Positions 9,420 through 17,883 of a stretch of DNA of 64,000 nucleotides are shown here, in pieces. Origin of the DNA: Flavimaricola marinus (GTDB lineage Bacteria > Pseudomonadota > Alphaproteobacteria > Rhodobacterales > Rhodobacteraceae); assembly GCF_900184895.1 (NCBI RefSeq), contig NZ_FXZK01000003.1:124001-188000 (forward strand), written 5' to 3'. Numbering within the stretch: the first letter of the stretch is position 1; each line of letters starts with the position of its first letter. The notes under the pieces are model-generated. The model was not told where the DNA came from. It worked only from the letters and a program-made list of their open reading frames with translations, and made no database searches. A program made the position numbers and the translations under genes.

Positions 9420-10308
9420 GCAGCCGATCCTGTTTTGCGTCGGTGCGACCAAGGCCGGCACGTCATGGCTCTATCGCGCCTTGCACGAGCACCCCGACTG
9501 CGCACTGAAATCGGTCAAGGAGCTGCATTACTGGGACACCTTCGATCCGGCCATCCGCACCAAGCAGATCGAGGCGTTGCAGGGTCGGTTCGACAGTTTC
9601 ATGGCGACCAAGGCCGAGGCGCAGGCCGAGGGCCGCGGCTGGCAGGTCAAGAACATGCAGCGCCGCCTGCGCGACATGTCCGGCCTGATCGACGTGCTCT
9701 TAGGCGACCGCACCGGCGACGCCGCCTATCTGGAGTGGCTGACCGACGCCGCCGCCCCCCGGCTGGTGGCCGATATGACCCCGAACTACGCCCTCTTGTC
9801 CGAGGACGTGCTGGCCCGGATGGTGGCCCGCTGCCCCGAGGCGAAGTGGGTCTATCTGATTCGCGACCCGCTCGACCGGCTGTGGAGCCACGTCCGGATG
9901 CAGGCCCACCGCCAGCGCCAGCCTCACGAGACCCATGAACAGAAGTCCAACGGCACCTTGTGGCGAATCCTCAACAAGGGTCACGAGACCCATATACTGG
10001 ACCGCGGCGACTATGAGGCGACTGCCACCCGATTGCGCAGGGTGATCCCGAAGAATCAATTGCGCGTGGAATTTTGCGAGCGATTGTTTACGCCGGACGG
10101 CTGGACCGATATGTGCAAGTATCTAGATCTTGGTGTCACCGAGGTCGATGGCGCCGACAGGGCCCATGAGGGCCCCAAGGCACGGATGAAAGAAGAATTG
10201 AAACCGCAGGCAATACGGTTTCTAAAGCGGCAATACGATTGGGCGGCTCAGGAGTTGGGCCCGCTGCCGGACAACTGGCAGCATAATCTGGCGAGGGGAT
10301 TCGCATGA
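9412..10308 (+). CDS. Sulfotransferase-family protein 2
   Basis: Second tandem sulfotransferase, 298 residues. The phosphosulfate loop is [15 protein letters not shown] (10-24), followed by KELHYWDT as in the upstream paralogue (KEADYWNT), and the 3'-phosphate motif is RDPLDRLWS (151-159). Its ATG lies inside the end of gene 1 (8-base overlap), and its own stop overlaps the nuoD start as ATGA, so it sits in a chain of coupled genes from nuoC to nuoD. The C-terminal helix ([19 protein letters not shown]) resembles heparan-type sulfotransferase tails. The acceptor is unknown. Confidence 0.82.
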   Translation: MPEQPILFCVGATKAGTSWLYRALHEHPDCALKSVKELHYWDTFDPAIRTKQIEALQGRFDSFMATKAEAQAEGRGWQVKNMQRRLRDMSGLIDVLLGDRTGDAAYLEWLTDAAAPRLVADMTPNYALLSEDVLARMVARCPEAKWVYLIRDPLDRLWSHVRMQAHRQRQPHETHEQKSNGTLWRILNKGHETHILDRGDYEATATRLRRVIPKNQLRVEFCERLFTPDGWTDMCKYLDLGVTEVDGADRAHEGPKARMKEELKPQAIRFLKRQYDWAAQELGPLPDNWQHNLARGFA

Positions 10309-11543
10309 TGGACGGCGATATTCGGACGAACACCTATGATGACGGCTCTGTCGACGCCGTCACGGGCGAGCAGAAGATCCGCAATTTCAACATCAATTTC
10401 GGCCCGCAGCACCCTGCGGCCCACGGTGTGCTGCGCCTTGTGCTGGAGCTGGACGGCGAGATCGTGGAACGCTGCGACCCGCATATCGGCCTGCTGCATC
10501 GCGGCACCGAAAAGCTGATGGAATCCCGCACCTATCTGCAGAACCTGCCGTATTTCGACCGTCTCGACTACGTCGCTCCGATGAACCAGGAACATGCCTG
10601 GTGCCTGGCCATCGAAAAGCTGACCAACACGCCGGTCCCGCGCCGCGCCAGTCTGATCCGGGTCTTGTATTCCGAGATCGGCCGGGTGCTGAACCACCTT
10701 CTCAACGTCACCACTCAAGCCATGGACGTTGGCGCTCTGACGCCCCCAGTCTGGGGCTTTGAAGAGCGTGAGAAGCTGATGGTGTTCTACGAGCGTGCCT
10801 GTGGCGCCCGCCTGCACGCCGCCTATTTCCGCCCCGGTGGCGTTCATCAGGATCTGCCCGATCAGCTGATCGAGGATATCGACGCTTGGACGACCCCGTT
10901 CCTCGAATTGCTTGCCGATCTCGACGGTCTGCTCACCGAGAACCGTATCTTCAAGCAGCGCAACTGCGATATCGGTGTGATCACCGAGCAGGACATTCAG
11001 GACTGGGGCTTTTCCGGCGTGATGGTCCGCGGCTCCGGCCTTGCGTGGGATTTGCGTCGTGCGCAGCCCTATGAGTGCTATGACGAGTTCGAGTTCCAGA
11101 TCCCCGTCGGCAAGAACGGCGACTGCTACGACCGCTATCTCGTCCGCATGGAGGAGATGCGCCAGTCGGTTCACATCATCCGTCAGGCCTGTGAGAAGCT
11201 CCGCCACGAGAAGGGCGATGTCATGGCCCGAGGCAAGATGACCCCGCCGACCCGTGGCGAAATGAAGACCTCGATGGAAGCCCTGATCCATCACTTCAAG
11301 CTCTATACCGAAGGTTTCCACGTCCCCGCCGGGGAGGTCTATGCCGCCGTCGAAGCCCCGAAGGGCGAGTTCGGTGTATTCCTCGTGGCCGATGGCACCA
11401 ACAAGCCTTATCGCGCCAAGCTCCGCGCCCCCGGCTATCTGCATTTGCAGGCGATGGACTTTGTCGCCTCTGGTCACCAGCTGGCCGATGTGGCCGCGAT
11501 CATCGGCACGATGGATATCGTGTTCGGCGAAGTGGACCGCTGA
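10305..11543 (+). CDS. nuoD: NADH-quinone oxidoreductase subunit D
   Basis: Peripheral-arm subunit (49 kDa, NDUFS2 homologue), 412 residues. With NuoB it forms the quinone-reduction cavity. [10 protein letters not shown] contains the conserved quinone-site histidine loop, and [13 protein letters not shown] follows. The C-terminus ends [13 protein letters not shown], as is normal in this family. The start ATG overlaps the sulfotransferase 2 stop (ATGA); a second ATG follows immediately at 10308. The first 23 residues before [12 protein letters not shown] are a variable leader. Confidence 0.98.
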   Translation: MMDGDIRTNTYDDGSVDAVTGEQKIRNFNINFGPQHPAAHGVLRLVLELDGEIVERCDPHIGLLHRGTEKLMESRTYLQNLPYFDRLDYVAPMNQEHAWCLAIEKLTNTPVPRRASLIRVLYSEIGRVLNHLLNVTTQAMDVGALTPPVWGFEEREKLMVFYERACGARLHAAYFRPGGVHQDLPDQLIEDIDAWTTPFLELLADLDGLLTENRIFKQRNCDIGVITEQDIQDWGFSGVMVRGSGLAWDLRRAQPYECYDEFEFQIPVGKNGDCYDRYLVRMEEMRQSVHIIRQACEKLRHEKGDVMARGKMTPPTRGEMKTSMEALIHHFKLYTEGFHVPAGEVYAAVEAPKGEFGVFLVADGTNKPYRAKLRAPGYLHLQAMDFVASGHQLADVAAIIGTMDIVFGEVDR

Positions 11544-11563
11544 TTTCGTTGATCGAGAGGACG

Positions 11564-11583
11564 CCGCCCCGGATCGGGGGCGG
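11564..11583 (+). terminator. GC hairpin after nuoD
   Basis: CCGCCCC (11564-11570), loop GGATCG, GGGGCGG (11577-11583), 20 bases after the nuoD stop. There is no T-run, so termination would be weak or factor-dependent. A second imperfect hairpin (arms 11684-11695 and 11705-11714) lies in the leader of the next gene. Confidence 0.3.
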
Positions 11584-11742
11584 TGTTCCACCGGCCCATG
11601 GCCTTCATCGCGCCCTGCCGCGACTTTGACCTGACCCATCCCATTTTTTCGTAGCGCCATCGCCCTTCTCTGGGGCACGATGCCTCTGCGCGCCGTAAAT
11701 TATCCGGCGCAGAGAGTATTGGGATGACGAAAGGCAATTGAG

Positions 11743-13194
11743 ATGAAAAGGTTTTTTGCACTTTTGGCGGCAGTGTCGGCAGCCGGTGCGGTGCAGGCGC
11801 AGGACCGCCCGAACCGCGTGATCATGGCGGATTTTCTCCGCGAGGCGGGCTGTTCGACCACGATGGACGGCCTGTTGGCCTTTGATCGGATCGCCCCGTC
11901 GGACGTGCAGGCCGCGCTGAACGAGATGCTGAGCCTTGGCTTTGTCGAATTGACCGCCGATGGCGGCTTTGCCCTGTCCCCGGCGTTGTGCGGCATTCCG
12001 AACGCTCCGGGCGAAGAGGTGCTGACCGCCGCGATCCGCCTGCATGGCTGCGTGATGACAGAATCCGTCGCGGAGGAGAACCTCGCGGTGTTCGGGCTGA
12101 ACCGGACCAACACCACCGGTTTCGTCGACGCCCTGATCGCCCGTGGTCACGGCGCCTTGGCCAACGGCGAGACGTTTTCCCTGTCGTCCGACATATGCGC
12201 CGGGGCGGCGCTGGCCCCGTTGCCCGATGCCGAGCCCTTTGATCCGGGTGCCGTGCTGGTGCAGGTTCTGGTCGAGAACGGCTGTCAGCTGACCGAGGCC
12301 GAGGCCGCGTCGATCCTGCCGGGCCTCGGCGTCTCGATGGATATGGCCGAAAACGCCGCCGAGGCGTTGATCGCGTCAGGGCAGGCAAGCTGGGCAGGGG
12401 ATCGCCTGATCGGTGATCCGGTGTTCTGCGCGACGGCGCTGGGCGCCCCCCCGGAGGAAATCGAGGCGCTGGCTCAATCGCGCCCCGCGTCCGCGCGGGA
12501 CCGCTTTGTCCAGATGATGTCTGACGCGGGCTGTTCCATCACCGAAGACGAGTTCGAGGCCGTCATGGCCCGCTATGCGCTGACCGAGAACGAGGCCGAG
12601 ACCGTTGCCGAGGTGCTCATCGGATCAGGTCAGGCGATGATGATGGGCGGTGTCTTTATCCTCGACCGTGCGGTCTGCGACAGCGTGCCGGCATCGGATC
12701 CGTCGCCCGAGGCCACGCCGCTGGATCGCTTTGTCGCCGCGATTCGCGCCAATGATTGTGCGATGACCCAGGAACAGGCCAGCGCCCGGATGGCCGAAAT
12801 CGGTCTGACCATGCAGGATATGGACGATCTGGCCGATCATCTGATGGACACCGGGCAAGCCAGCGTCGTGGATCGTGCCCTGGTCCTGTCGCCGGAATTG
12901 TGCGCCGCCGCCCCGGTTTCGCCGTCGCAGACCGCGGAAACGGCCGCGGACGCCCCGGTGCAGGCTCAGGTGGTCGCCCCGAGCCGCGTCACGCTGGAGA
13001 GCTTTGTCGCCGCGGTTCATTCAGGCGGCTGCCGTATGACCGCCGAAACCGCTGCCAGCTTTACCGAGGAGACCGGGGCGACCTTGCTGCAGTTGCAGGA
13101 GATGGCCCAGACCCTGATCAATCTGGGCCTCGCGGTGGGCGAGGGCGACGATCTGGTCCTCAGCGAGATGTATTGCGAGAGCTATCGCCCCTAG
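11743..13194 (+). CDS. Secreted protein with six tandem two-cysteine modules
   Basis: I do not recognise a named family. The 483-residue protein has a Sec signal peptide (MKRFFALLAAVSAAGAVQAQ, cleavage probably after VQA) and then six modules of about 60-75 residues. Each starts with a hydrophobic helix ending in Gly/Asp-Cys, then usually x-[MLI]-T, and closes with a second Cys 46-49 residues later. Pairs are 37/83, 103/152, 181/229, 264/312, 339/387 and 430/478. The signal peptide and regular spacing suggest one disulfide per module in the periplasm. Linkers are Pro/Ala-rich, the longest near 390-412. The acidic composition suits protein binding. The neighbouring lipoprotein (13385-13723) has one copy of the module. 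Confidence 0.85.
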   Translation: MKRFFALLAAVSAAGAVQAQDRPNRVIMADFLREAGCSTTMDGLLAFDRIAPSDVQAALNEMLSLGFVELTADGGFALSPALCGIPNAPGEEVLTAAIRLHGCVMTESVAEENLAVFGLNRTNTTGFVDALIARGHGALANGETFSLSSDICAGAALAPLPDAEPFDPGAVLVQVLVENGCQLTEAEAASILPGLGVSMDMAENAAEALIASGQASWAGDRLIGDPVFCATALGAPPEEIEALAQSRPASARDRFVQMMSDAGCSITEDEFEAVMARYALTENEAETVAEVLIGSGQAMMMGGVFILDRAVCDSVPASDPSPEATPLDRFVAAIRANDCAMTQEQASARMAEIGLTMQDMDDLADHLMDTGQASVVDRALVLSPELCAAAPVSPSQTAETAADAPVQAQVVAPSRVTLESFVAAVHSGGCRMTAETAASFTEETGATLLQLQEMAQTLINLGLAVGEGDDLVLSEMYCESYRP

Positions 13195-13208
13195 TTGGAC
13201 CGCCCCGT

Positions 13209-13235
13209 CCGGTGCCTGACCGTGCCCGGCACCGG
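13209..13235 (+). terminator. Strong hairpin after the six-module gene
   Basis: CCGGTGCC (13209-13216) pairs perfectly with GGCACCGG (13228-13235) across an 11-base loop, 14 bases after the stop. No T-run follows. It may protect the upstream mRNA end or attenuate reading into the lipoprotein gene. The rest of 13236-13384 holds nothing I recognise apart from the ribosome site AGAGGAG. Confidence 0.35.
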
Positions 13236-13384
13236 GGGGCCATTGGGTGCCTTCGGGCGGGCTGCGCTCCGATGTCCCGCATGGATGCGTGGCAGTCCCT
13301 CTGGTGCCTGCCGCTGAGCGTGGTATTCATGAGGGCAGATGCCCGCATCCTGTGTTGCACCGTCATTCAAGAGGAGCTTGCCCC

Positions 13385-13723
13385 GTGATACCTGGTCTTT
13401 TCCGTCCCGCCTCCGCCCTGCGTCTGTCTGGACTGACAGTGGCTCTTGCCGTGGCCAGCGCCTGTGTTCCCCTGACCTCGACGGCGCCCGAGGCGATCGC
13501 CCCGCCGCCACCGCCGCCGCCCCCCGCCGAAGTGCGCCTCGTGGCCGCCATCGAAGCGCAGGGTTGTGAGCTGACCTCGGACAACGTGGCAACGGTTCTG
13601 CTTCAGGCCAACCTGACGCAGGCCGAGCTGGCCGAGATCACCCCGCGCCTCGCCGAAGCGGGTCGTGTCGAGGTGGCCGGTAGCGGTGCGCTGCGGGTTT
13701 TGACCGATCAGTGCACGGCATAA
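13385..13723 (+). CDS. Lipoprotein with one copy of the two-cysteine module
   Basis: Protein of 112 residues. The GTG start follows AGAGGAG. A signal peptide ends in VASAC, giving a lipidated Cys27, then a run of eight prolines (40-47) acts as a stalk. Residues 49-112 match the module repeated six times in the upstream protein: VRLVAAIEAQGCELT with Cys61, a helix pair, and a closing Cys110 exactly 49 residues later. The protein ends two residues after that cysteine, so the module is the whole functional domain. Its TAA overlaps the start of a 40-residue peptide gene (TAATG). Function unknown; membrane-tethered periplasmic location inferred. Confidence 0.8.
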   Translation: MIPGLFRPASALRLSGLTVALAVASACVPLTSTAPEAIAPPPPPPPPAEVRLVAAIEAQGCELTSDNVATVLLQANLTQAELAEITPRLAEAGRVEVAGSGALRVLTDQCTA

Positions 13724-13845
13724 TGGTTGATCTGAACGGAATCGTCGCGGCAGTCCTTGTCTTTGGCGGCTTGGGATTCCATACCGTGCCTATGCTTATC
13801 CTGACCGCTGCGACCGGCGGCGCCATGACATTCGGAATGATGTAA
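13723..13845 (+). CDS. 40-residue membrane peptide coupled to lipoprotein and nuoE
   Basis: ATG at 13723 shares its A with the lipoprotein stop (TAATG), and its own TAA shares an A with the nuoE ATG at 13845 (again TAATG). The 40-codon frame encodes [19 protein letters not shown], then a short polar break and [11 protein letters not shown], so one or two short hydrophobic helices. A frame that exactly fills the space between two genes with identical overlaps is unlikely by chance. It may be a small membrane protein, or its translation may serve mainly to deliver ribosomes to nuoE. Confidence 0.7.
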   Translation: MVDLNGIVAAVLVFGGLGFHTVPMLILTAATGGAMTFGMM

Positions 13846-15074
13846 TGCTACGCAGACTGCACCCTGACCAGCCCGAGAGCTTTGCCTTTACCCCTGCCAA
13901 TCAGGCGTGGGCCGAGGCCCAAATCCTGAAGTATCCCGAGGGTCGTCAGGCCAGCGCGATCATTCCGCTGCTTTGGCGTGCGCAGGAACAGGAGGGCTGG
14001 TTGAGCCGTCCGGCCATCGAGCATGTCGCCTCGATGCTGGATATGGCCTATATCCGCGCCCTCGAAGTCGCCACGTTCTACTTCATGTTCCAGCTTCAGC
14101 CTGTCGGCTCTGTCGCCCACGTCCAGATTTGCGGCACCTTGTCCTGCATGATCTGCGGTGCCGAGGATCTGGTGGGCCTGTGCAAGGAGCGTATCGCCCC
14201 CAACGCCCACGATCTTTCCGCAGATGGCAAGTTCTCTTGGGAAGAGGTCGAATGCCTCGGCTCTTGCGCCAATGCGCCCATGGCCCAGATCGGCAAGGAT
14301 TACTACGAGGATCTGACCGTCGAGAGCCTTGCTCATATCCTCGACGAGCTTGCCGCCGGTCGCGTGCCGACCCCCGGCCCGCAGAATGGCCGCTTTGCCG
14401 CGGAGCCGAAATCCGGTTTGACGAGTCTGACCGAGCACAAGGACAGCAGCCTGCCGCAGAACGCCAGCGTCGCGCTCGCCACCGATATCGGCGATACCGT
14501 CAAGCGCATCGACGGCACCGAAGTGCCGCTTCTGGCGCCTTGGGTCGCGAACTCCGGTCGCACCCCCGGAGCTCCGAATGCTCCGGCCGCCGAGGCGGAC
14601 CGCACGCCCCCGCAGCCTGCCCATAGCCGGACGAAGCCGGCCGCCTCCGCGGCGGACCCGGCGCCCAAGCTGCCCGCCGGTGAGGAGCCGATTTCGAAGG
14701 CCCCCGTCTCTGACGAGCAGTCGATTGCCAAGCCCGACACCGATGTGACCGGCAATGTGCCGAACGAGTCGATTTCCGAGGCGGATGCGCCGACCCCCGC
14801 CGCCGACGTGGCACCGTCCGGCGCCGAAGTGTCGGAAGCCGCGCCCGAGCGCCTTGATTCGCCCCAGGGTGGCACGGCGGACGATCTCAAGCGGATCTCC
14901 GGCGTCGGTCCGAAACTCGAAGGCGTTCTCAACGAGATGGGCTTTTGGCATTTTCACCAGATCGCCAAGTGGGGCCCCGCCGAGATCGCCTGGGTCGATA
15001 GCCGCTTGAAATTCAAGGGCCGTATCGAGCGTGACGACTGGGTGTCGCAGGCGAAGGCCCTTGCCGAAGAGTAA
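13845..15074 (+). CDS. nuoE: NADH-quinone oxidoreductase subunit E with C-terminal HhH-like extension
   Basis: 24-kDa subunit homologue of the NADH-oxidising module, holding [2Fe-2S] cluster N1a in a thioredoxin-like domain. Ligands are Cys96, Cys101, Cys137 and Cys141 (ICGTLSC and CLGSC). The core ends near residue 180. A Pro/Ala/Glu-rich linker of about 160 residues follows, then a domain at about 346-405 with the helix-hairpin-helix-like motif [16 protein letters not shown] and [11 protein letters not shown]. The total of 409 residues is more than twice the E. coli length. The same end domain closes the next protein (15214-15987). Long NuoE proteins are known in Rhodobacterales; the role of the tail is unknown. 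Confidence 0.96.
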   Translation: MLRRLHPDQPESFAFTPANQAWAEAQILKYPEGRQASAIIPLLWRAQEQEGWLSRPAIEHVASMLDMAYIRALEVATFYFMFQLQPVGSVAHVQICGTLSCMICGAEDLVGLCKERIAPNAHDLSADGKFSWEEVECLGSCANAPMAQIGKDYYEDLTVESLAHILDELAAGRVPTPGPQNGRFAAEPKSGLTSLTEHKDSSLPQNASVALATDIGDTVKRIDGTEVPLLAPWVANSGRTPGAPNAPAAEADRTPPQPAHSRTKPAASAADPAPKLPAGEEPISKAPVSDEQSIAKPDTDVTGNVPNESISEADAPTPAADVAPSGAEVSEAAPERLDSPQGGTADDLKRISGVGPKLEGVLNEMGFWHFHQIAKWGPAEIAWVDSRLKFKGRIERDDWVSQAKALAEE

Positions 15075-15088
15075 GCCGATCCTGCGCG

Positions 15089-15106
15089 CTCCCGACCTGT
15101 CGGGGG
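15089..15106 (+). terminator. Hairpin after nuoE
   Basis: CTCCCGA-CCTG-TCGGGGG (one G-U pair) lies 14 bases after the nuoE stop. A short TCTTT follows at 15116-15120. It could be a weak terminator or mRNA-end stabiliser. Confidence 0.3.
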
Positions 15107-15120
15107 CGACGTCAGTCTTT

Positions 15121-15201
15121 GTTATGACCTTTTCCGGATTTCCCCTATGTTATCCGGGGGCGCGGGTGCCGCGAGGCGGTCGCGCCGACGTGTGTCATAA
15201 C
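15121..15201 (+). promoter_or_regulatory. Candidate structured leader RNA (three-helix junction)
   Basis: GTTATGAC (15121-15128) pairs perfectly with GTCATAAC (15194-15201). Inside are two further stems: CCGGAT/ATCCGG (15134-15139, 15152-15157), and GGCGCG/CGCGCC (15159-15164, 15181-15186). The second continues through a symmetric GGT/GGT internal loop into GCC-GCGA-GGC, capped by a GNRA tetraloop. The closing helix ends directly before the GGGAGAG ribosome site of the 15214 gene. I read this as a possible cis-regulatory RNA. The outer arms could instead be a DNA operator. Confidence 0.4.
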
Positions 15202-15213
15202 GGGAGAGTATGA

Positions 15214-15987
15214 ATGCCTGATCAGTCAGATAAACTTCGCTGCACCATGGCGTGCTGGGCCATGGCGTTGCTGGCGGGCGCGCTGGCGGTGATCCTGTTG
15301 GTCCTGCTCGGCGGCATGTCATGGCCCGGTGCGATCTTTACCGGGGCGCTTTTGGCGGCTGTTCTGGGCGGCATTCTGATGATGGTGCTGTGCACGCCGT
15401 TGCCGACCCCGGAGGAGGCCAAGGCCAACCTCGACGCGGCGAAGCCCCCCGGATCGGCCAGTGGCTCTGCATCGTCCGCGGCTGCGGGTGCCGGATCGGC
15501 CGCGGTCGCATCGGCAGCGCCGGCAGCGGTTGCAGCCCCGCCGCAACCCGAACCCGTAGCCGAACCCGCACCTGAGCCGGCCCCAAAGACGGCACCTGAG
15601 CCGGACCCCGAGCCTGTGGCCGCCGTGGCCCCGGTGGCGGAGCCCGTTGCCGCACCGGCCCCAGCCTCCGCACCGGCTGCGCCTGCCACCGACAGCCCCG
15701 GCACCAAGCCGACCCTGCTGACCGAGGCCCGTGAGGGTGGTGCCGACAATCTCAAGGAAATCAAGGGTGTCGGCCCCAAGCTGGAGGGCATGCTGAACGA
15801 GATGGGCGTTTATCATTTCGATCAGGTGGCCAGTTGGACCGCCGCCGAAGTGGCGTGGGTCGACGACAACCTCAAGGGCTTCAAGGGCCGTGTCAGCCGC
15901 GACGGCTGGGTCGATCAGGCCAAGATCCTCGCCGCTGGTGGCGAGACCGATTTTTCCAAGAAGGTCGGGGACGGTGGTGTCTATTGA
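15214..15987 (+). CDS. Two-helix membrane protein with NuoE-like C-terminal domain
   Basis: Protein of 257 residues. Two N-terminal transmembrane helices (about 10-33 and 37-60, WAMALLAGALAVILLVLLGG and GAIFTGALLAAVLGG) precede a long Ala/Pro/Glu linker (about 75-165). The last 80 residues contain a HhH-like domain (178-240: [40 protein letters not shown]) identical at most positions to the end of NuoE next door. It may tether or position NuoE, or the two domains may bind a common partner. Its ATG is preceded by GGGAGAG and the foldable leader. Not present in E. coli nuo; function unknown. Confidence 0.85.
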   Translation: MPDQSDKLRCTMACWAMALLAGALAVILLVLLGGMSWPGAIFTGALLAAVLGGILMMVLCTPLPTPEEAKANLDAAKPPGSASGSASSAAAGAGSAAVASAAPAAVAAPPQPEPVAEPAPEPAPKTAPEPDPEPVAAVAPVAEPVAAPAPASAPAAPATDSPGTKPTLLTEAREGGADNLKEIKGVGPKLEGMLNEMGVYHFDQVASWTAAEVAWVDDNLKGFKGRVSRDGWVDQAKILAAGGETDFSKKVGDGGVY

Positions 15988-16008
15988 CCGCAAATCAGGA
16001 GCCCGCCG

Positions 16009-16242
16009 GTGAGTAGGAAACCGCAGATGGCGGCCGATACGAAGCAGGCGAGGGCGGGCCGTCGCGCCGCTCTCGTGATGGCGGGCACCGGGATTTTCTG
16101 GATTGCCGCCATCTTTTTGGGCAATCAGATGGAGTGGCCCGTCCGGATACGTGCGCTTTTTGACCTCATCGCCCTTGCGGGCTTTGGTCTGTCATTGTGG
16201 ATGACGTATCAGGCGCGTAAAGCAGGACGGGACCAGACGTAA
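16009..16242 (+). CDS. Small membrane protein, DUF5337-like
   Basis: Protein of 77 residues starting at GTG (ribosome site AGGAG). A basic N-terminus ([10 protein letters not shown]) is followed by two transmembrane helices (about 22-38 and 47-66) and a short basic tail. I recall this protein, annotated DUF5337, from Rhodobacterales nuo clusters, but cannot check here. It lies between the NuoE-tail paralogue and nuoF. A complex I accessory or assembly role is inferred from conserved location only. Confidence 0.75.
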   Translation: MSRKPQMAADTKQARAGRRAALVMAGTGIFWIAAIFLGNQMEWPVRIRALFDLIALAGFGLSLWMTYQARKAGRDQT

Positions 16243-16301
16243 CCGCCGCAATTCAGGCGAAACCAAACCGGGCGGTGCCGCTCGGACGTGAAGGGCAGAC
16301 T

Positions 16302-17585
16302 ATGCTGAAAGATCAGGACCGGATTTTCACCAACCTCTACGGCATGCATGACCGCACCCTGAAGGGTGCGCAGGCGCGTGGCCATTGGGATGGCACCAAG
16401 GACATTCTGGCCAAGGGCCGTGACTGGATCGTGGACGAGATGAAAGCCTCTGGTCTGCGTGGCCGGGGCGGGGCGGGTTTCCCGACTGGCCTGAAGTGGT
16501 CCTTCATGCCCAAGGAAAGCGACGGTCGCCCGGCCTACCTTGTCGTCAACGCCGACGAATCCGAGCCCGGCACCTGCAAGGACCGCGAGATCATGCGCCA
16601 TGATCCGCATACTCTGATCGAAGGCTGCCTGATCGCCTCTTTCGCGATGAATGCCCATGCCTGCTATATCTATATCCGCGGCGAATATATCCGCGAGAAG
16701 GAGGCTCTTCAGGCCGCCATCGACGAAGCCTATGACGCGGGTCTTGTCGGCAAGAACGCCTGCGGATCCGGCTGGGATTTCGAGATCTTCCTGACCCACG
16801 GTGCAGGCGCTTACATCTGCGGCGAAGAGACTGCCTTGCTCGAAAGCCTCGAAGGCAAGAAGGGCATGCCCCGGATGAAGCCGCCGTTCCCTGCGGGCGC
16901 CGGTCTTTATGGCTGTCCGACCACGGTGAACAACGTCGAATCGATTGCGGTCGTGCCGACCATTCTGCGCCGCGGCGGTTCGTGGTTCTCCAGCTTTGGC
17001 CGCCCCAACAACGCCGGCACCAAGCTGTTCGCGATCTCGGGCCATGTGAACAACCCCTGCGTCGTCGAGGAAGAGATGTCGATCTCGTTCCAAGAGCTGA
17101 TCGACAAGCATTGCGGCGGCATTCGCGGCGGCTGGAAGAACCTCAAGGCGGTGATTCCCGGTGGTTCGTCTGTCCCGTGCCTGACCGCAGAGCAGATGGA
17201 CGGCGCGATCATGGATTTCGACTGGCTCCGCGAGAAGCGGTCCGGTCTGGGCACCGCCGCCGTGATCGTGATGGATCAGAGCACCGACATGATCAAGGCG
17301 ATCTGGCGCTTGTCCAAGTTCTACAAGCACGAGTCCTGTGGTCAGTGCACCCCGTGCCGCGAAGGCACCGGCTGGATGATGCGCGTCATGGACCGTCTGG
17401 TCAGAGGCGAGGCCGAGATCGAAGAGATCGACATGCTCTTCGACGTGACCAAGCAGGTCGAGGGCCACACGATCTGTGCTCTGGGCGATGCCGCCGCATG
17501 GCCGATCCAGGGTTTGATTCGCAACTTCCGCGACGAGATCGAAGACCGCATCAAGCACAAGCGCGGCCCCATCGCCGCCGAGTAG
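16302..17585 (+). CDS. nuoF: NADH-quinone oxidoreductase subunit F
   Basis: 51-kDa homologue, 427 residues. It binds NADH, FMN and [4Fe-4S] cluster N3 and oxidises NADH at the tip of the peripheral arm. The Gly-rich NADH/FMN loop is [17 protein letters not shown], and [14 protein letters not shown] lines the FMN site. Cluster ligands are Cys346, Cys349 and Cys352 ([12 protein letters not shown]) and Cys392 ([10 protein letters not shown]). The ATG at 16302 gives the usual [14 protein letters not shown] start; an upstream in-frame ATG at 16275 is unlikely. Confidence 0.98.
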   Translation: MLKDQDRIFTNLYGMHDRTLKGAQARGHWDGTKDILAKGRDWIVDEMKASGLRGRGGAGFPTGLKWSFMPKESDGRPAYLVVNADESEPGTCKDREIMRHDPHTLIEGCLIASFAMNAHACYIYIRGEYIREKEALQAAIDEAYDAGLVGKNACGSGWDFEIFLTHGAGAYICGEETALLESLEGKKGMPRMKPPFPAGAGLYGCPTTVNNVESIAVVPTILRRGGSWFSSFGRPNNAGTKLFAISGHVNNPCVVEEEMSISFQELIDKHCGGIRGGWKNLKAVIPGGSSVPCLTAEQMDGAIMDFDWLREKRSGLGTAAVIVMDQSTDMIKAIWRLSKFYKHESCGQCTPCREGTGWMMRVMDRLVRGEAEIEEIDMLFDVTKQVEGHTICALGDAAAWPIQGLIRNFRDEIEDRIKHKRGPIAAE

Positions 17586-17592
17586 CGGCGTC

Positions 17593-17883
17593 GTGGCGCT
17601 CGGCATCCTTCTGATGGTGGCCGCCTGGGTCTGCCTGACTTTGTCGCTGTGGTTTTAACATGCCGCCGACAGGGAGGGACTGCCGGGCTGGCTCTGGCCG
17701 CTGGTGCCGACTTTGGCGGTTCTGGGCCTCAGCTATGCGGGCTGGCGTTGGCCCGAGACGATCACGCAGGATATGGTCACCGCCGCGATTGGCGCGGGGT
17801 ATTTCCTGTTTGCCGGCATGCATCTGATTCTGGCGTTCAAGCGGTTGCGCCGGACGCGGCGTGAGCGCGGGGCGGTGGCGTGA
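17593..17883 (+). pseudogene. Three-helix membrane protein frame broken by an in-frame TAA
   Basis: A frame from GTG 17593 encodes one hydrophobic helix (ALGILLMVAAWVCLTLSLWF), meets TAA at 17656-17658, then continues without another stop. The continuation encodes two more helices (WLWPLVPTLAVLGLSYAGW and AAIGAGYFLFAGMHLILAF) and a basic tail ending at TGA 17881-17883. That stop overlaps the next gene's GTG as GTGA, so this is the historical coding frame. Restoring one base (for example CAA for TAA) would give about 96 residues. No good start with a ribosome site is visible after the TAA. Either the gene is freshly inactivated, or readthrough or a non-standard internal start is used. Confidence 0.6.

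Noticed and set aside
8515-10308. Sulfotransferase pair as a mobile island
   Set aside because: No insertion sequence, terminal repeats, tRNA or clear base-composition change; tight overlaps argue for long residence.
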